From Algoriphagus winogradskyi (GTDB lineage: Bacteria; Bacteroidota; Bacteroidia; Cytophagales; Cyclobacteriaceae): DNA of 64,000 nt. Of the stretch, positions 42,850-52,134 are shown piece after piece (positions within the stretch are counted from its first letter, which is position 1; each line of letters opens with the position of its first letter). The stretch lies in assembly GCF_900182815.1 (NCBI RefSeq), contig NZ_FXUA01000011.1, forward strand, positions 28,881-92,880, given 5' to 3'. Under the pieces are notes generated by a model, which was given only the letters and a program-made list of their open reading frames with translations, searched no databases and was not told where the DNA came from. The translations under genes and the position numbers were made by a program.

Positions 42850-43444
42850 TTTTCTTGACGATTTATTCAACAAAGTATTTAAGTCTTCGGAAAGGACTCC
42901 TATGACGCACAAGGAAAATATTGTGCACAAGGAGTTGGAGATCGAAGATGCGAGAAAATGGATGGACTCTAATGAAGGTAAAGAGTTGATAGCCAGGATT
43001 GCCAAGTCGTATCATTTCAAAACTATCCAGATTGAAGAGCGCCCGCAGATTCATATTTTGGATTCTAAGTACGCTAGAGGTTTTGCCATAACTTATGATG
43101 ATCCATTAGATGAGCAAACATTTTCCTTGCTTTTCTTGGCTTTTGCGCAGCGTGTTCTAGCTTTGGGATATAGGCAAGTGAGTTTGGATAGGAAAATGGA
43201 AGAAATAAACGAGCAGGTGAAAATCACTGATAAGTATTATTTCAAACCTCCGCTCAAAGCACTTGGCAAGAATGAGTTGAGTTCTCAGTTATTTGGCAAT
43301 ATTGCTATAGAGAAAATCACCGTAAATAACCAGCCCAATTACCTCAAGGTGCTAGCGACGTTTTATTCGGATAGGCTATACCAGGATCCAGAACCTTTCG
43401 ATCAATTTCTTGATCACATATTTGAAGCAACAAATGATGGATAG
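42842..43444 (+). CDS. Conserved-looking unknown protein next to recQ
   Basis: A 200-residue cytoplasmic protein, no family recognised. It has a helical N-terminus (FLDDLFNKVFKSSER) and a mixed alpha/beta rest with no evident catalytic motif. It is embedded in the recQ-Nudix-thioesterase chain with overlaps on both sides (8 nt with recQ, 8 nt with the Nudix gene), so it is certainly expressed with them. Confidence 0.75.
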   Translation: MSNFLDDLFNKVFKSSERTPMTHKENIVHKELEIEDARKWMDSNEGKELIARIAKSYHFKTIQIEERPQIHILDSKYARGFAITYDDPLDEQTFSLLFLAFAQRVLALGYRQVSLDRKMEEINEQVKITDKYYFKPPLKALGKNELSSQLFGNIAIEKITVNNQPNYLKVLATFYSDRLYQDPEPFDQFLDHIFEATNDG

Positions 43445-43988
43445 AATTACATTAAAAGAGCAACTAGGCAGATATCGGACACCATATGAGGAAGAGGCGA
43501 GTTTTATTCAATGTTTTTTGGATTTGACGGAAGATCCGCTTGCTTATGAAAGAGCCCGCTTGGAAGGCCATTTCACAGCTTCTGCTTGGATAGTGAACCG
43601 CAAGCGTACGCATACTTTGCTTACACTTCACCGCAAACTCGGCAGATGGCTTCAGCTAGGTGGGCATGCGGATGGAAATGAGGATTTATTGGAAGTAGCC
43701 ATGAAGGAAGCTGAGGAGGAAAGTGGATTGAAGAGTCTGGAGTTTGTGGACAAAACGATTTTTGACTTGGACAAGCATATTATTCCAGAGCGTCCACATG
43801 TACCTGAGCATTTTCACTACGATGTGCGCTATATTTTGGAAGCGGACTTATATGAGCCATTGATTAAAAGCGATGAGAGTATTTCTTTGGCTTGGGTAGC
43901 ATTTGACTCAGTTCAGGATGTGATCGGTTACAATCCTTCTATTCTACGAATGCTTGAGAAAACCAGTAAATCAGAAATTCTTCTTTGA
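43437..43988 (+). CDS. Nudix hydrolase
   Basis: A 183-residue Nudix protein. The box G-x5-E-x7-KE-A-EEESGL is visible from GHADGNE to EEESGL, with Lys in the position of the usual Arg. Nudix enzymes cleave nucleoside diphosphates linked to other groups; substrate here unknown. The start is ATG 43437 (or 43434); the frame's upstream TTG at 43410 lies deeper in the previous gene and is less likely. It overlaps the thioesterase by 1 nt (TGATG). Confidence 0.88.
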   Translation: MDRITLKEQLGRYRTPYEEEASFIQCFLDLTEDPLAYERARLEGHFTASAWIVNRKRTHTLLTLHRKLGRWLQLGGHADGNEDLLEVAMKEAEEESGLKSLEFVDKTIFDLDKHIIPERPHVPEHFHYDVRYILEADLYEPLIKSDESISLAWVAFDSVQDVIGYNPSILRMLEKTSKSEILL

Positions 43989-44425
43989 TGATTAAGTTTG
44001 ACCCTGCGCAGTTAGAGCGCGAGATCACATTTTCCTTACCTATTCAGATTAGATTCTCAGACATTGACGGCTACATGCATGTCAATAATGGGGTGTATTT
44101 CAATTACTTCGAACATGCCAGAGCGGTTTTCTTGGAGCAGGTTTGTCAATGGGATATTATGAAAATAGGCTGTGTGGTCGGCCGAATTGAAATGGATTAT
44201 TTCCGGCCAATTCATGTAGATGATACTCTCAAAGCCTTGGTGAAATGCAGTAGAATTGGAAATTCCTCCTTCGATTTAGAGCAATATTTGGTGGGAGAAA
44301 CGAAGACTGGAGAGCATTATACATTTGCAAAAAGTAAATGCATACTGGTCTCTGTAGATATGAAATCGATGAAGCCCATGCCGCTTCCAGAAAACTATAG
44401 GGCAAAACTTCAGTCCAATTCCTGA
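43988..44425 (+). CDS. Hot-dog fold acyl-CoA thioesterase
   Basis: A 145-residue protein of the YbgC/4-hydroxybenzoyl-CoA thioesterase group: RFSDIDGYMHVNNGVYFNYF contains the catalytic Asp and the HVNN turn, then GRIEMDYFRPI. It probably cleaves acyl-CoA in the cytoplasm. ATG 43988 is used because it overlaps the Nudix stop as TGATG. Confidence 0.9.
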   Translation: MIKFDPAQLEREITFSLPIQIRFSDIDGYMHVNNGVYFNYFEHARAVFLEQVCQWDIMKIGCVVGRIEMDYFRPIHVDDTLKALVKCSRIGNSSFDLEQYLVGETKTGEHYTFAKSKCILVSVDMKSMKPMPLPENYRAKLQSNS

Positions 44426-44443
44426 TTTCAAAGACGCAATCCT

Positions 44444-44451
44444 TATCTTTG
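44444..44451 (+). promoter_or_regulatory. -7 element of the TPR lipoprotein gene
   Basis: TATCTTTG, an exact TAnnTTTG, 15 bp before the GTG start. No good TTTG at -33 is seen, so only the proximal half is supported. Confidence 0.45.
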
Positions 44452-44466
44452 CGCAAAATTTAAGCT

Positions 44467-45180
44467 GTGAAAAAACTTTGGATAATTACCTTGCTATTGG
44501 CAGGATTGATGGGCTGTAGCCCAAGTGAAGAGGAATTGGTACAAGAGGGAATCCTTCAAATGGATGCTCAAAATTGGAGTGGAGCAATTACGCTTTTTGA
44601 CCGAGCGCTTGAGATCAATCCAGAAAATGCACTAGCTCTGAATGCAAAAGGAGCAGCACTTTTTCAGGAAGAAAAATTTGAAGAAGCAGTTCCTGTTTTT
44701 ACAGCTTCAATTCAGGCGGATTCCGCTAACTATAAGGCATGGTTCAACCGTGGAAATGCCAATTTGAAACTGGAGAACTTTAAAAATGCAGTGTCTGATT
44801 ACAACATGGCTACTTTGCTTGATCCATCTCAAACAGATATTTACTACAACCGTGGACTGGCTTTGTTAGGCTTGGAGGAATACGAAGATGCACTACTCGA
44901 TTTTGACCAAGCACTTAAAGTAGAGCCAAACCAAGCGCTTGTTCACTTCAATCGTGGAAAAGCACTTTTAGGAAATAATGATCCCGCCAATGCAATGAAA
45001 GCCTTAACTGATGCCATCAATTTAGATGGTAAGAATGGCGCCGCTTATTATTTACTTGGCGTGACAAGAATGTCCGCTTTGGGAGAATCTGAAAAAGAAG
45101 AAGGTTGTGCAGATCTAAAGATGGCACTTCAACTTGGATACACTGAAGCTAAAACTTGGATAGACGATTTCTGCGAATAA
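44467..45180 (+). CDS. TPR-repeat lipoprotein
   Basis: A 237-residue protein with a lipoprotein leader (LAGLMGCSPS, Cys17) and about five tetratricopeptide repeats, e.g. ALALNAKGAALFQEEKFEEA, YKAWFNRGNANLKLENFKNA and DIYYNRGLALLGLEEYEDA. TPRs bind other proteins; the partner is unknown. The start codon is GTG (44467), right after a good -7 element. tsaC follows 1 bp later. Confidence 0.9.
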   Translation: MKKLWIITLLLAGLMGCSPSEEELVQEGILQMDAQNWSGAITLFDRALEINPENALALNAKGAALFQEEKFEEAVPVFTASIQADSANYKAWFNRGNANLKLENFKNAVSDYNMATLLDPSQTDIYYNRGLALLGLEEYEDALLDFDQALKVEPNQALVHFNRGKALLGNNDPANAMKALTDAINLDGKNGAAYYLLGVTRMSALGESEKEEGCADLKMALQLGYTEAKTWIDDFCE

Positions 45181-45181
45181 G

Positions 45182-46147
45182 ATGGCAGTGATTGGGCAGA
45201 ACATATCGCAAGCAAAAAGAGTCCTTGATGCAGGTGAGTTGGTTGCTATTCCTACCGAGACCGTTTATGGTTTGGCAGGAAATGCGCTGAATCCTGTAGC
45301 GGTAGCATCGATTTTTGAGACGAAAAACCGCCCAAGTTTTGACCCCTTGATTGTTCATATTCCTTCTCTTGACGTAGCAGAGAACTATGTAATTGACATT
45401 CCTGATCCGCTCCGAAAACTTGCCGAGCAATTCTGGCCAGGTCCTTTGACTTTGCTTCTTTCCAGGAAAAACACTATTCCTGACATAGTTACTTCAGGTT
45501 TGGAACGAGTTGCAATTCGTGTTCCTGATCATTCCTTGACTTTAGAATTACTCTCTCAGTTAGATTTCCCTCTAGCAGCGCCGAGTGCAAACCCATTTGG
45601 ATACATTAGTCCTACTTCCCCACAGCACGTGGATGCTCAGTTGGGAGAAAGGATTTCTTATATTTTGGATGGAGGAAAATGCAGGGTAGGCTTGGAGAGT
45701 ACTATAGTAGGAATGGAAGAAAACGAAATTGTGGTTTATCGGCTTGGGGGGTTAGAAATTTCGGAAATTGAACGTATTGTGGGGGAAGTGACTGTGAAAA
45801 GTCATAGCTCCTCCAATCCTCAGTCTCCTGGTCTTTTAGAGAGCCACTACGCACCTACGAAGCCTTTTATATTAGGTAACCTGGAAGAATTGATTGCTGA
45901 GCGCAAAAGGCAGGGAATTGACTTTGCGGTACTTTCTCTAGCTCAATCCTTTCCTGCTATTCCAACTGGAAACCAAATTGCTCTAAGTACCAAAGGAGAT
46001 TTGAAAGAGGCGGCTACGAATCTCTTTGCTGCGATGCGAACGTTGGACGCGTCTAATGCTTCCGTGATTTTGGCAGAATTGATGCCTGAGGAAGGTTTGG
46101 GAAAAGCCATAAATGACCGCCTGAAGCGGGCTGCAACGAAAGGATAA
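45182..46147 (+). CDS. L-threonylcarbamoyladenylate synthase (Sua5/TsaC type)
   Basis: A 321-residue two-domain Sua5 protein: the YrdC domain (residues 10-190, with IPTETVYGLAGNA, KNRPSFDPLIVHI and AAPSANPFG) and the C-terminal Sua5 domain (from about 225, SPGLLESHYAPTKPF). It makes threonylcarbamoyl-AMP for the t6A37 modification of ANN-decoding tRNAs. Length fits Sua5 rather than the short TsaC. Confidence 0.95.
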   Translation: MAVIGQNISQAKRVLDAGELVAIPTETVYGLAGNALNPVAVASIFETKNRPSFDPLIVHIPSLDVAENYVIDIPDPLRKLAEQFWPGPLTLLLSRKNTIPDIVTSGLERVAIRVPDHSLTLELLSQLDFPLAAPSANPFGYISPTSPQHVDAQLGERISYILDGGKCRVGLESTIVGMEENEIVVYRLGGLEISEIERIVGEVTVKSHSSSNPQSPGLLESHYAPTKPFILGNLEELIAERKRQGIDFAVLSLAQSFPAIPTGNQIALSTKGDLKEAATNLFAAMRTLDASNASVILAELMPEEGLGKAINDRLKRAATKG

Positions 46148-46269
46148 AATTTCTTTCCGATACTTCTTCGCAAATTGATCACAGGCGAAAGTCGATTTTT
46201 GCCGTAATCTTTGATAAATTCACACCTGATTTTTATTTATTTAATTAATCAAAAGCTATTAACCTTACT

Positions 46270-47469
46270 ATGAACTCTAGAATCAAAAATGTAGATAATC
46301 TAAGTTTTGAAGGCAAGAAAGCACTCGTTAGAGTGGATTTCAACGTGCCTTTGGACGACATGTTGAGTGTAACTGACGACACTCGTATTCAGGCTGCACT
46401 ACCTACGATCAATAAAATATTGAATGATGGCGGATCTGTGATATTGATGTCCCATCTAGGCAGACCTAAATCTGGTCCTGAAGATAAATTTTCTCTTAAG
46501 AACATTGTTTTAGCGCTAGAAAAAGCACTTGATAAACCCGTGAAATTTTCTCCTGACTGCATTGGAAGAGAAGCCGAAATGATTGCTGAAGGCCTAAAAC
46601 CAGGCGAAGTTTTGCTTTTGGAAAACCTTAGATTTCACAAGGAAGAAGAAAAGGGCGATAAGGACTTTGCAGAAAAGCTTTCTAAACTTGGAGATGTATA
46701 TGTGAATGATGCCTTTGGCACAGCACACAGAGCGCATGCTTCTACGGCTGTGATTGCACAGTTTTTCAACGATAAGGTTTGTGGATACCTGATGCTTTCC
46801 GAGTTGAAAAACGCTGATAAAGTTCTTGGTAATGCTGAGAGACCGTACACGGCAATTATGGGCGGTGCGAAAATCGCTGATAAGATTTTGATCATCGAGC
46901 AATTACTGAACAAAGTAGATACACTGATTATTGGTGGAGGAATGTCTTATACCTTTGCCAAAGCGCAAGGTGGGACTATCGGTGATTCACTTTTGGAAGC
47001 TGACAAACTTGATTTCGTATTGGAATTGATGGAGACAGCAAAAGCGAAAGGAGTGAATTTGATTCTTCCAGTTGATACGGTTATTTCCAAGGCTTTTGCA
47101 AACGATGCAGAACAAGGATTAGCGAATAAAGGCGAGATTCCTGACGGCTGGATGGGATTGGATATTGGTCCAAAAACGGCTGAGCTTTTTGCAGCAGAAA
47201 TCATGAAATCCAAGACTGTACTTTGGAATGGCCCAATGGGGGTTTTCGAAATGTCTTCTTTTGATAAAGGGACAAAGGCCATCGCTGAAGCAGTTGTAGC
47301 TGCTACTAAAGCTGGTGCTTTCTCTCTTATCGGTGGCGGAGACTCCGCTGCTGCAGTCAATAAATTTGGCTATGCAGATGATGTTTCTTTCGTCTCTACA
47401 GGCGGAGGCGCATTGCTAGAGCACATGGAAGGCAAAGTGCTTCCAGGAGTTGCGGCTTTGGAGCCGTGA
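46270..47469 (+). CDS. pgk: Phosphoglycerate kinase
   Basis: A 399-residue glycolytic enzyme converting 1,3-bisphosphoglycerate and ADP to 3-phosphoglycerate and ATP. RVDFNVPLD, MSHLGRPK, VNDAFGTAHRAH and IGGGDSAAAV are the usual blocks. It is a stand-alone gene with its own terminator; the 122-bp gap upstream must hold its promoter. Confidence 0.98.
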   Translation: MNSRIKNVDNLSFEGKKALVRVDFNVPLDDMLSVTDDTRIQAALPTINKILNDGGSVILMSHLGRPKSGPEDKFSLKNIVLALEKALDKPVKFSPDCIGREAEMIAEGLKPGEVLLLENLRFHKEEEKGDKDFAEKLSKLGDVYVNDAFGTAHRAHASTAVIAQFFNDKVCGYLMLSELKNADKVLGNAERPYTAIMGGAKIADKILIIEQLLNKVDTLIIGGGMSYTFAKAQGGTIGDSLLEADKLDFVLELMETAKAKGVNLILPVDTVISKAFANDAEQGLANKGEIPDGWMGLDIGPKTAELFAAEIMKSKTVLWNGPMGVFEMSSFDKGTKAIAEAVVAATKAGAFSLIGGGDSAAAVNKFGYADDVSFVSTGGGALLEHMEGKVLPGVAALEP

Positions 47470-47490
47470 TACTAAATAAGCCATAAAGCG

Positions 47491-47525
47491 AAAGGCCGTC
47501 AGAATCAAATTCTGACGGCCTTTTT
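47491..47525. terminator. Bidirectional intrinsic terminator
   Basis: A 14-bp stem, AAAGGCCGTCAGAA (47491-47504) with TTCTGACGGCCTTT (47510-47523), 5-nt loop, T-run to the right. It separates pgk from the converging phosphatase-family gene. Confidence 0.92.
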
Positions 47526-47546
47526 TACTTTAAATCAATAAGTGAA

Positions 47547-48407
47547 TTATTTCCAAACTACTTCAACCAACACAGGAAAGTGATCCGATGGATACTTTTT
47601 GCCATAGTTATCAGTCAGTATTCCATGTCTTATTACTTTGAGATCACCTTTCACAAAAACATGATCGATGATTCCATCAGGCATTTTCCCCCAGTCAAAA
47701 CTGGTAAATGATCCAGCTGGGCCATAGCTAGGGATTTCGGAAATTAACCTGGCATCCTGCCAATCAGGGTTGGAAGTGATGGTAGAATAGGCCGCATTGT
47801 CAGGTCGGACGTTGAAATCACCCATCAAAATTGCGGGCGCATTTTCCTTGTTTATCAGAGATACCTGAGCCATTACCAGTTTGCTGCTTTCTTCACGTGC
47901 CTGCTGACCGATATGATCGTAATGAATATTAAAAACGTAGAAAATTTTTCCTCTCATATCCTTGAATTTGCCCCAAGTGCAGATTCTATTTAACGCTGCA
48001 TCCCAACCTTTACTTGGCTTCTCAGGAGTTGGCGAAAGCCAAAAAGTGCCTTGATCCAAAATCTCAAACTTCTCAGGATTATAGAGAATAGCCGCATATT
48101 CACCTTTTTCTGTTCCGTCATCCCGGCCGACACCAATGTAGGAATAACCGAGTTCTCTGGTCAGATCCAAGAGTTGGGTATTTAATGCTTCTTGCACTCC
48201 AACCAATTCAATTTGATGAAATTGGATCAGGCTTGCTACATGTGGAAGGCGATCTGCCCAGAGATTTCCAACATCATTTGGGTTTGCATACCTTATATTG
48301 AACGTAGCAAAATTGTGGGTTTGGGCATCGGAAATCGAACTCATTCCCATTAGTGGTATCACCAGGAATAGGCTGGTTTTTAGTAAACTTTTCAGGGTTC
48401 TTGTCAT
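47547..48407 (-). CDS. Exported endonuclease/exonuclease/phosphatase family protein
   Basis: A 286-residue protein with a signal peptide (about 29 residues, ending SDAQ) and the EEP fold: ATFNIRYAN, GVQEAL (metal-binding Glu), MGDFNVRPD (Asp-x-Asn) and SDHFPVLVEV (Asp-His). Members include nucleases, sphingomyelinases and phosphoinositide phosphatases; the periplasmic or secreted location argues against DNA repair. Substrate unknown. Confidence 0.9.
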   Translation of the reverse strand: MTRTLKSLLKTSLFLVIPLMGMSSISDAQTHNFATFNIRYANPNDVGNLWADRLPHVASLIQFHQIELVGVQEALNTQLLDLTRELGYSYIGVGRDDGTEKGEYAAILYNPEKFEILDQGTFWLSPTPEKPSKGWDAALNRICTWGKFKDMRGKIFYVFNIHYDHIGQQAREESSKLVMAQVSLINKENAPAILMGDFNVRPDNAAYSTITSNPDWQDARLISEIPSYGPAGSFTSFDWGKMPDGIIDHVFVKGDLKVIRHGILTDNYGKKYPSDHFPVLVEVVWK

Positions 48408-48598
48408 GATTTTAGAACTTATTCGTTCGAAATGGTTTATGTATTTAAAATTGAATCATAATTTCATCAAATGAAACCTAGTCTGCCTGATAGAAAGGCA
48501 AGCTTTAAGCTACTGATAAGAAAATAAATTTCAATATCCGAAACTGCAAATCCGGCTACAGTTAAGCATATGACAAATAAGAAAATAATTGTAAACAC

Positions 48599-49492
48599 AT
48601 GAAAACCTTTTATCCCAAAGACCTAAGTACCCAAGAATTTTATGGCTTGATGCAAGGCGCTGTGGCGCCAAGACCAATTGCATTTGTCAGCACTATCGAT
48701 AAGGCTGGAAATGTAAACCTAAGCCCCTTTAGTTTCTTTAATTTGGTAAGTTCTCAGCCACCAATTCTAATTTTTTCTCCCTTGAGGCGAATGAGGAATA
48801 ACACTACTAAACATACGCTTGAAAATATTTTGGAAGTTCCTGAAGTAGTGATTCACATCGTACATTTTGGGATGGTGGAGCAAATGTCCTTGGCTAGTAC
48901 TGAGTATGAAAAGGGAGTGAATGAATTTGAAAAAGCGGGGTTTACGCAAGTGGTATCAAATGAAGTGAAACCGCCTCGGATAAAAGAAGCCCATGTGTCC
49001 TTTGAGTGCAAGGTGAATGAAGTGAAGTCACTTGGAGAAAGTGGAGGTGCTGGAAGTATTGTGATCTGTGAGGTGCTGGCGGCTCATGTAAATGAAGCCA
49101 TTTTTGATGAGGCAGGTGTGATAGATCCTAATAAACTAGATGCTGTAGCACGATTAGGTGGGAATTGGTATAGCCGTGCCAGTGGTGCTTCCCTCTTTCA
49201 GATCCCTAAGCCGCTAAGGAACCTAGGAATTGGAATTGACCAAATGCCAGCAGAGGTAAGAAATAGCGCAATCCTGAGTGGGAATAATTTGGGAAGATTA
49301 GGGAATGTAGAAGCATTACCTAGCGAAGTAGAGGTTGCGGAATTTGGGAAAAGTGCAGAGATTCAAGATATGCGAGTCCGCTTTAAAAATGATCCAGATT
49401 CTTTGATAGATCACTTACATCTTTTAGCGAAAGAAGCACTGGATGAAGATGAAGTAGATCGGGCCTGGTTGATTTTGTTGCAAAAGACATAA
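48599..49492 (+). CDS. Flavin reductase-like FMN-binding protein
   Basis: A 297-residue split-barrel flavoprotein. The flavin-reductase domain occupies about 1-200 (APRPIAFVSTIDKAGNVNLS, PFSFFNLVSSQPP), with a helical C-terminal extension of ~90 residues (EVEVAEFGKSAEIQDMRVRF and onwards) that is longer than in HpaC-type reductases. Partner unknown. The stop codon is part of the following palindromic terminator. Confidence 0.88.
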   Translation: MKTFYPKDLSTQEFYGLMQGAVAPRPIAFVSTIDKAGNVNLSPFSFFNLVSSQPPILIFSPLRRMRNNTTKHTLENILEVPEVVIHIVHFGMVEQMSLASTEYEKGVNEFEKAGFTQVVSNEVKPPRIKEAHVSFECKVNEVKSLGESGGAGSIVICEVLAAHVNEAIFDEAGVIDPNKLDAVARLGGNWYSRASGASLFQIPKPLRNLGIGIDQMPAEVRNSAILSGNNLGRLGNVEALPSEVEVAEFGKSAEIQDMRVRFKNDPDSLIDHLHLLAKEALDEDEVDRAWLILLQKT

Positions 49493-49518
49493 AAAAAGCG
49501 GCCTAGGCCGCTTTTTTT
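49491..49518. terminator. Perfect 28-bp palindromic bidirectional terminator
   Basis: Seven A, GCGGCC-TA... centre at 49504/49505, then GGCCGC and seven T. The palindrome is perfect and overlaps the last bases of both converging genes (flavin reductase and sppA). Confidence 0.92.
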
Positions 49519-51286
49519 ATTTTATAATGAATTCCTGTGGCATTCTTACTTGAATGCCTTCATAGGATTTTAGTTTTTCAACTTGCTTGTAAATAGCGTA
49601 GTTAGATCCCAACTTACTCTGAAGGATTTTGATTTGAACATTGTTCCCTAGGTCCTCCATGATAGTTTCAAACCATGGTTTTTTAGTAGGGTAATATACA
49701 ACACGATAATCATCTCCTGCACCAATTCTCGCCGCTGCAAGTTCAATTGTAGTATTCAGTCCTCCTAGTACATCTACTAATCCACGTTCTTTAGCCTGAT
49801 TTCCCGTCCAGACTCTTCCTGAAGCTACTTCTTTTACAGCTTCTGGGGACATCCCTCTACCTTCGGATACCCTTTTGACGAAAGTATCATACCCATCTTC
49901 TATAGTGTTTTGGATGATGTTTCTCTCCACTTCAGTCATTGGTCTGGTAGGATTCATGAAATCTGAAAGCTCACCTGTTTTTACAACATCTGTAGTAATT
50001 CCTAAATGCTCATTTAGCAGCTCTTGGGCATTGAACATCATGCCGAAAATGCCAATAGAACCTGTAATAGTATTTGGCTGTGCCACGATGGTATCAGCTG
50101 GTGCAGAGATATAATAACCGCCAGAAGCGGCTACTTCACCCATGGACACGTAAACAGGCTTGGCCTTTTTAGCCTCTGCCATCTCTCTCCAAATCACTTC
50201 TGAAGCAACGACCGATCCTCCAGGAGAATTCACCCGAAGTACGATTGCTTTGATATTATCATCTTTGCGTGCTTTTCTAATCTCTTTGGCGAACTTTTCT
50301 GAGCTGATGACACCATCGGCATTTCCTCCTACTATCTCGCCTTCGGCTATGATCACAGCGATTCTATTAGAAGATGTAAGGTTTTTAGACTTAGCTAATT
50401 TACTCAAGTCAGTAGCGTTGATCGTTTTGATGTCATCGTCTTCGTCGATACCAAGCTTTTCCTTCATTTTAGAAAGTACTTGGTCCATGTAAAGTAACTC
50501 TGTCACCAATCCATAAGAAACGGCGTCTTCAGGCTTGCGAACCAACATCATATTATTGATTTTTTTCAAGCTATCGAAGGGTATACCCCTAGACTCAGAT
50601 ACTCCTTGAAGTGCAAATTGATTCATATCATCAAGAAACGACTGAGTTTGAAGCCTGGATTCAGGACTGCTTTTCTCAAGGATAAAAGGTTCTACAGCTG
50701 ATTTGAATTCGCCTACCCGGAATATTTCTGGTTGTACCCCTATTTTCTCAAAAAGTCCTTTAAAGAAGATTCCTTCAGAAGAAAAGCCATTAAAGTCCAT
50801 TCCCCCTATAGGGTTCAAGTATGTCTCATCAGCTACAGAAGCAATGTAATACCCACCTTCTGAATAAGCTTCATCGTAGGCAACAATGAACTTGCCGGAA
50901 GTTTTAAAGTCTACTAAGGCTTCACGAAGCTCATGCAGATTTGCCTGTCCAGCTATTACTAGGCCAGTGTTAAGGTAGATCCCTTTTATGTTTTCATTGG
51001 TTTTGGCTTCACCAATGGCTTTTTTAAGGTTGATTAGTCCTGCGCTGAACTCCTGGCCAAATGGATTTCCTAACATGGAAAGGTCCAAGTCATCCTCTGA
51101 CGTTCTCTCTACAATAGATCTACCATTAAGATCCAAGTGCAAAACTGTGTTTTCACTTACTGATACTTCTTTATCTGAACTTGAAGACACGGCAATGCCT
51201 ATCAAGCCAAACATTAGAAGCACACCGAGTATACTGAAAACAAAAAGACCGACGATTACAGCCAGTACATTTCCTAAGAATTTCAT
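49517..51286 (-). CDS. sppA: Signal peptide peptidase SppA (67K type)
   Basis: A 589-residue membrane-anchored serine protease with one N-terminal transmembrane helix and two S49 peptidase halves. The nucleophile Ser lies in SMGEVAASGGYYIS in the second half and the general-base Lys is expected in the first half near YDEAYSEGGYYIAS. It degrades cleaved signal peptides in the inner membrane. Length is that of the long, E. coli-like form. Confidence 0.95.
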   Translation of the reverse strand: MKFLGNVLAVIVGLFVFSILGVLLMFGLIGIAVSSSSDKEVSVSENTVLHLDLNGRSIVERTSEDDLDLSMLGNPFGQEFSAGLINLKKAIGEAKTNENIKGIYLNTGLVIAGQANLHELREALVDFKTSGKFIVAYDEAYSEGGYYIASVADETYLNPIGGMDFNGFSSEGIFFKGLFEKIGVQPEIFRVGEFKSAVEPFILEKSSPESRLQTQSFLDDMNQFALQGVSESRGIPFDSLKKINNMMLVRKPEDAVSYGLVTELLYMDQVLSKMKEKLGIDEDDDIKTINATDLSKLAKSKNLTSSNRIAVIIAEGEIVGGNADGVISSEKFAKEIRKARKDDNIKAIVLRVNSPGGSVVASEVIWREMAEAKKAKPVYVSMGEVAASGGYYISAPADTIVAQPNTITGSIGIFGMMFNAQELLNEHLGITTDVVKTGELSDFMNPTRPMTEVERNIIQNTIEDGYDTFVKRVSEGRGMSPEAVKEVASGRVWTGNQAKERGLVDVLGGLNTTIELAAARIGAGDDYRVVYYPTKKPWFETIMEDLGNNVQIKILQSKLGSNYAIYKQVEKLKSYEGIQVRMPQEFIIK

Positions 51287-51303
51287 AAGCTAAATTATTT
51301 GAA

Positions 51304-51328
51304 GGCCCAAAATAACCTAATTTGGGCC
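51304..51328. promoter_or_regulatory. Hairpin in the sppA-folK divergent gap
   Basis: GGCCCAAA (51304-51311) with TTTGGGCC (51321-51328), 9-nt loop, no T-run on either strand. It lies between divergent starts and could bind a regulator; function unknown. Confidence 0.35.
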
Positions 51329-51357
51329 ATGTTTACAAAAGCAATTACTGGAGAAGA

Positions 51358-51837
51358 ATGTTCAAAAAAGCAGTTTTAATTTTAGGAGGAAATAAAGGAG
51401 ATAGAAATGCACTTCTGACGTCGGCTGTAAAGGCTGTTTCGGAATTAGGTGAAGTGACAGCGAAGTCGAAAGTTTACGAAACAGAAGCTTGGGGGGGAGT
51501 GGCTAAAGGCCCTTTTTTGAATCAAATTGTTGAAATTGAAACGACATATTCACCTTTTGAAATCTTAAATTTTATTCAGAAAATCGAGATAGTTCTTGGA
51601 AGGAAAAGGGACGAACACTGGGGAGATCGGACGATGGATATTGATATTATTTATTTTGGCGGTCAAGTGATCGAAGCAGTGGAATTGGAAATTCCACATC
51701 CATATTTGTCCGAACGGAAGTTTGTACTCATCCCATTAGCTGAGATTTTACCTGATTTTATTCATCCTATTACGGGGAAAAGTAGTCTGCAGATGCTAAA
51801 GGAATGTAGAGATAAAAGTGAAGTGAAAGAGTTCTAA
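51358..51837 (+). CDS. folK: HPPK (folate biosynthesis pyrophosphokinase)
   Basis: A 159-residue 2-amino-4-hydroxy-6-hydroxymethyldihydropteridine pyrophosphokinase: LGGNKGDRNALL, the central ETEAWGG and GDRTMDIDIIYFGG with the two Mg-binding Asp. It transfers pyrophosphate from ATP to the pterin in folate synthesis. The ATG at 51358 gives the usual N-terminus; an ATG 36 bp upstream falls in the hairpin. Confidence 0.95.
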   Translation: MFKKAVLILGGNKGDRNALLTSAVKAVSELGEVTAKSKVYETEAWGGVAKGPFLNQIVEIETTYSPFEILNFIQKIEIVLGRKRDEHWGDRTMDIDIIYFGGQVIEAVELEIPHPYLSERKFVLIPLAEILPDFIHPITGKSSLQMLKECRDKSEVKEF

Positions 51838-51924
51838 AGTTTAGAGTTCAAAGTAGCCGAGGCACTTTGCATGGGCAATAAATAATTGCTCATAAGCAGA
51901 TAGTCTGGGGTATAATATTCAGAA

Positions 51925-52131
51925 TCAATCTTCTAGGAATTCCAAAATATCTCCAGGCTGACAATCTAGAGCCTGGCAAATGGCTTCCAAGGTACTAAAG
52001 CGGATAGCCTTCGCCTTGCCTGTTTTTAGAATTGAGAGGTTGGATAAGGTTAATCCTACTTTATCCGAAAGTTCATTTAATGACATTTTCCGCTTTGCCA
52101 TCATGACGTCGAGGTTTACAATAATCGGCAT
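51925..52131 (-). CDS. Small XRE-family transcriptional regulator (YozG-like)
   Basis: A 68-residue single helix-turn-helix protein: MAKRKMSLNELSDKVGLTLS, LSILKTGKAKAIRFSTLEAI. The small size and the DUF2975 gene directly before it (3-bp gap) match the YoaS/YozG pair known from Bacillus. It probably regulates its own operon. Confidence 0.9.
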   Translation of the reverse strand: MPIIVNLDVMMAKRKMSLNELSDKVGLTLSNLSILKTGKAKAIRFSTLEAICQALDCQPGDILEFLED

Positions 52132-52134
52132 AGT

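Noticed and set aside
46148..46269. Promoter of pgk with TAATCTTTG
   Set aside because: The element has one base too many for TAnnTTTG and no -33 partner at suitable distance, so I did not list it.
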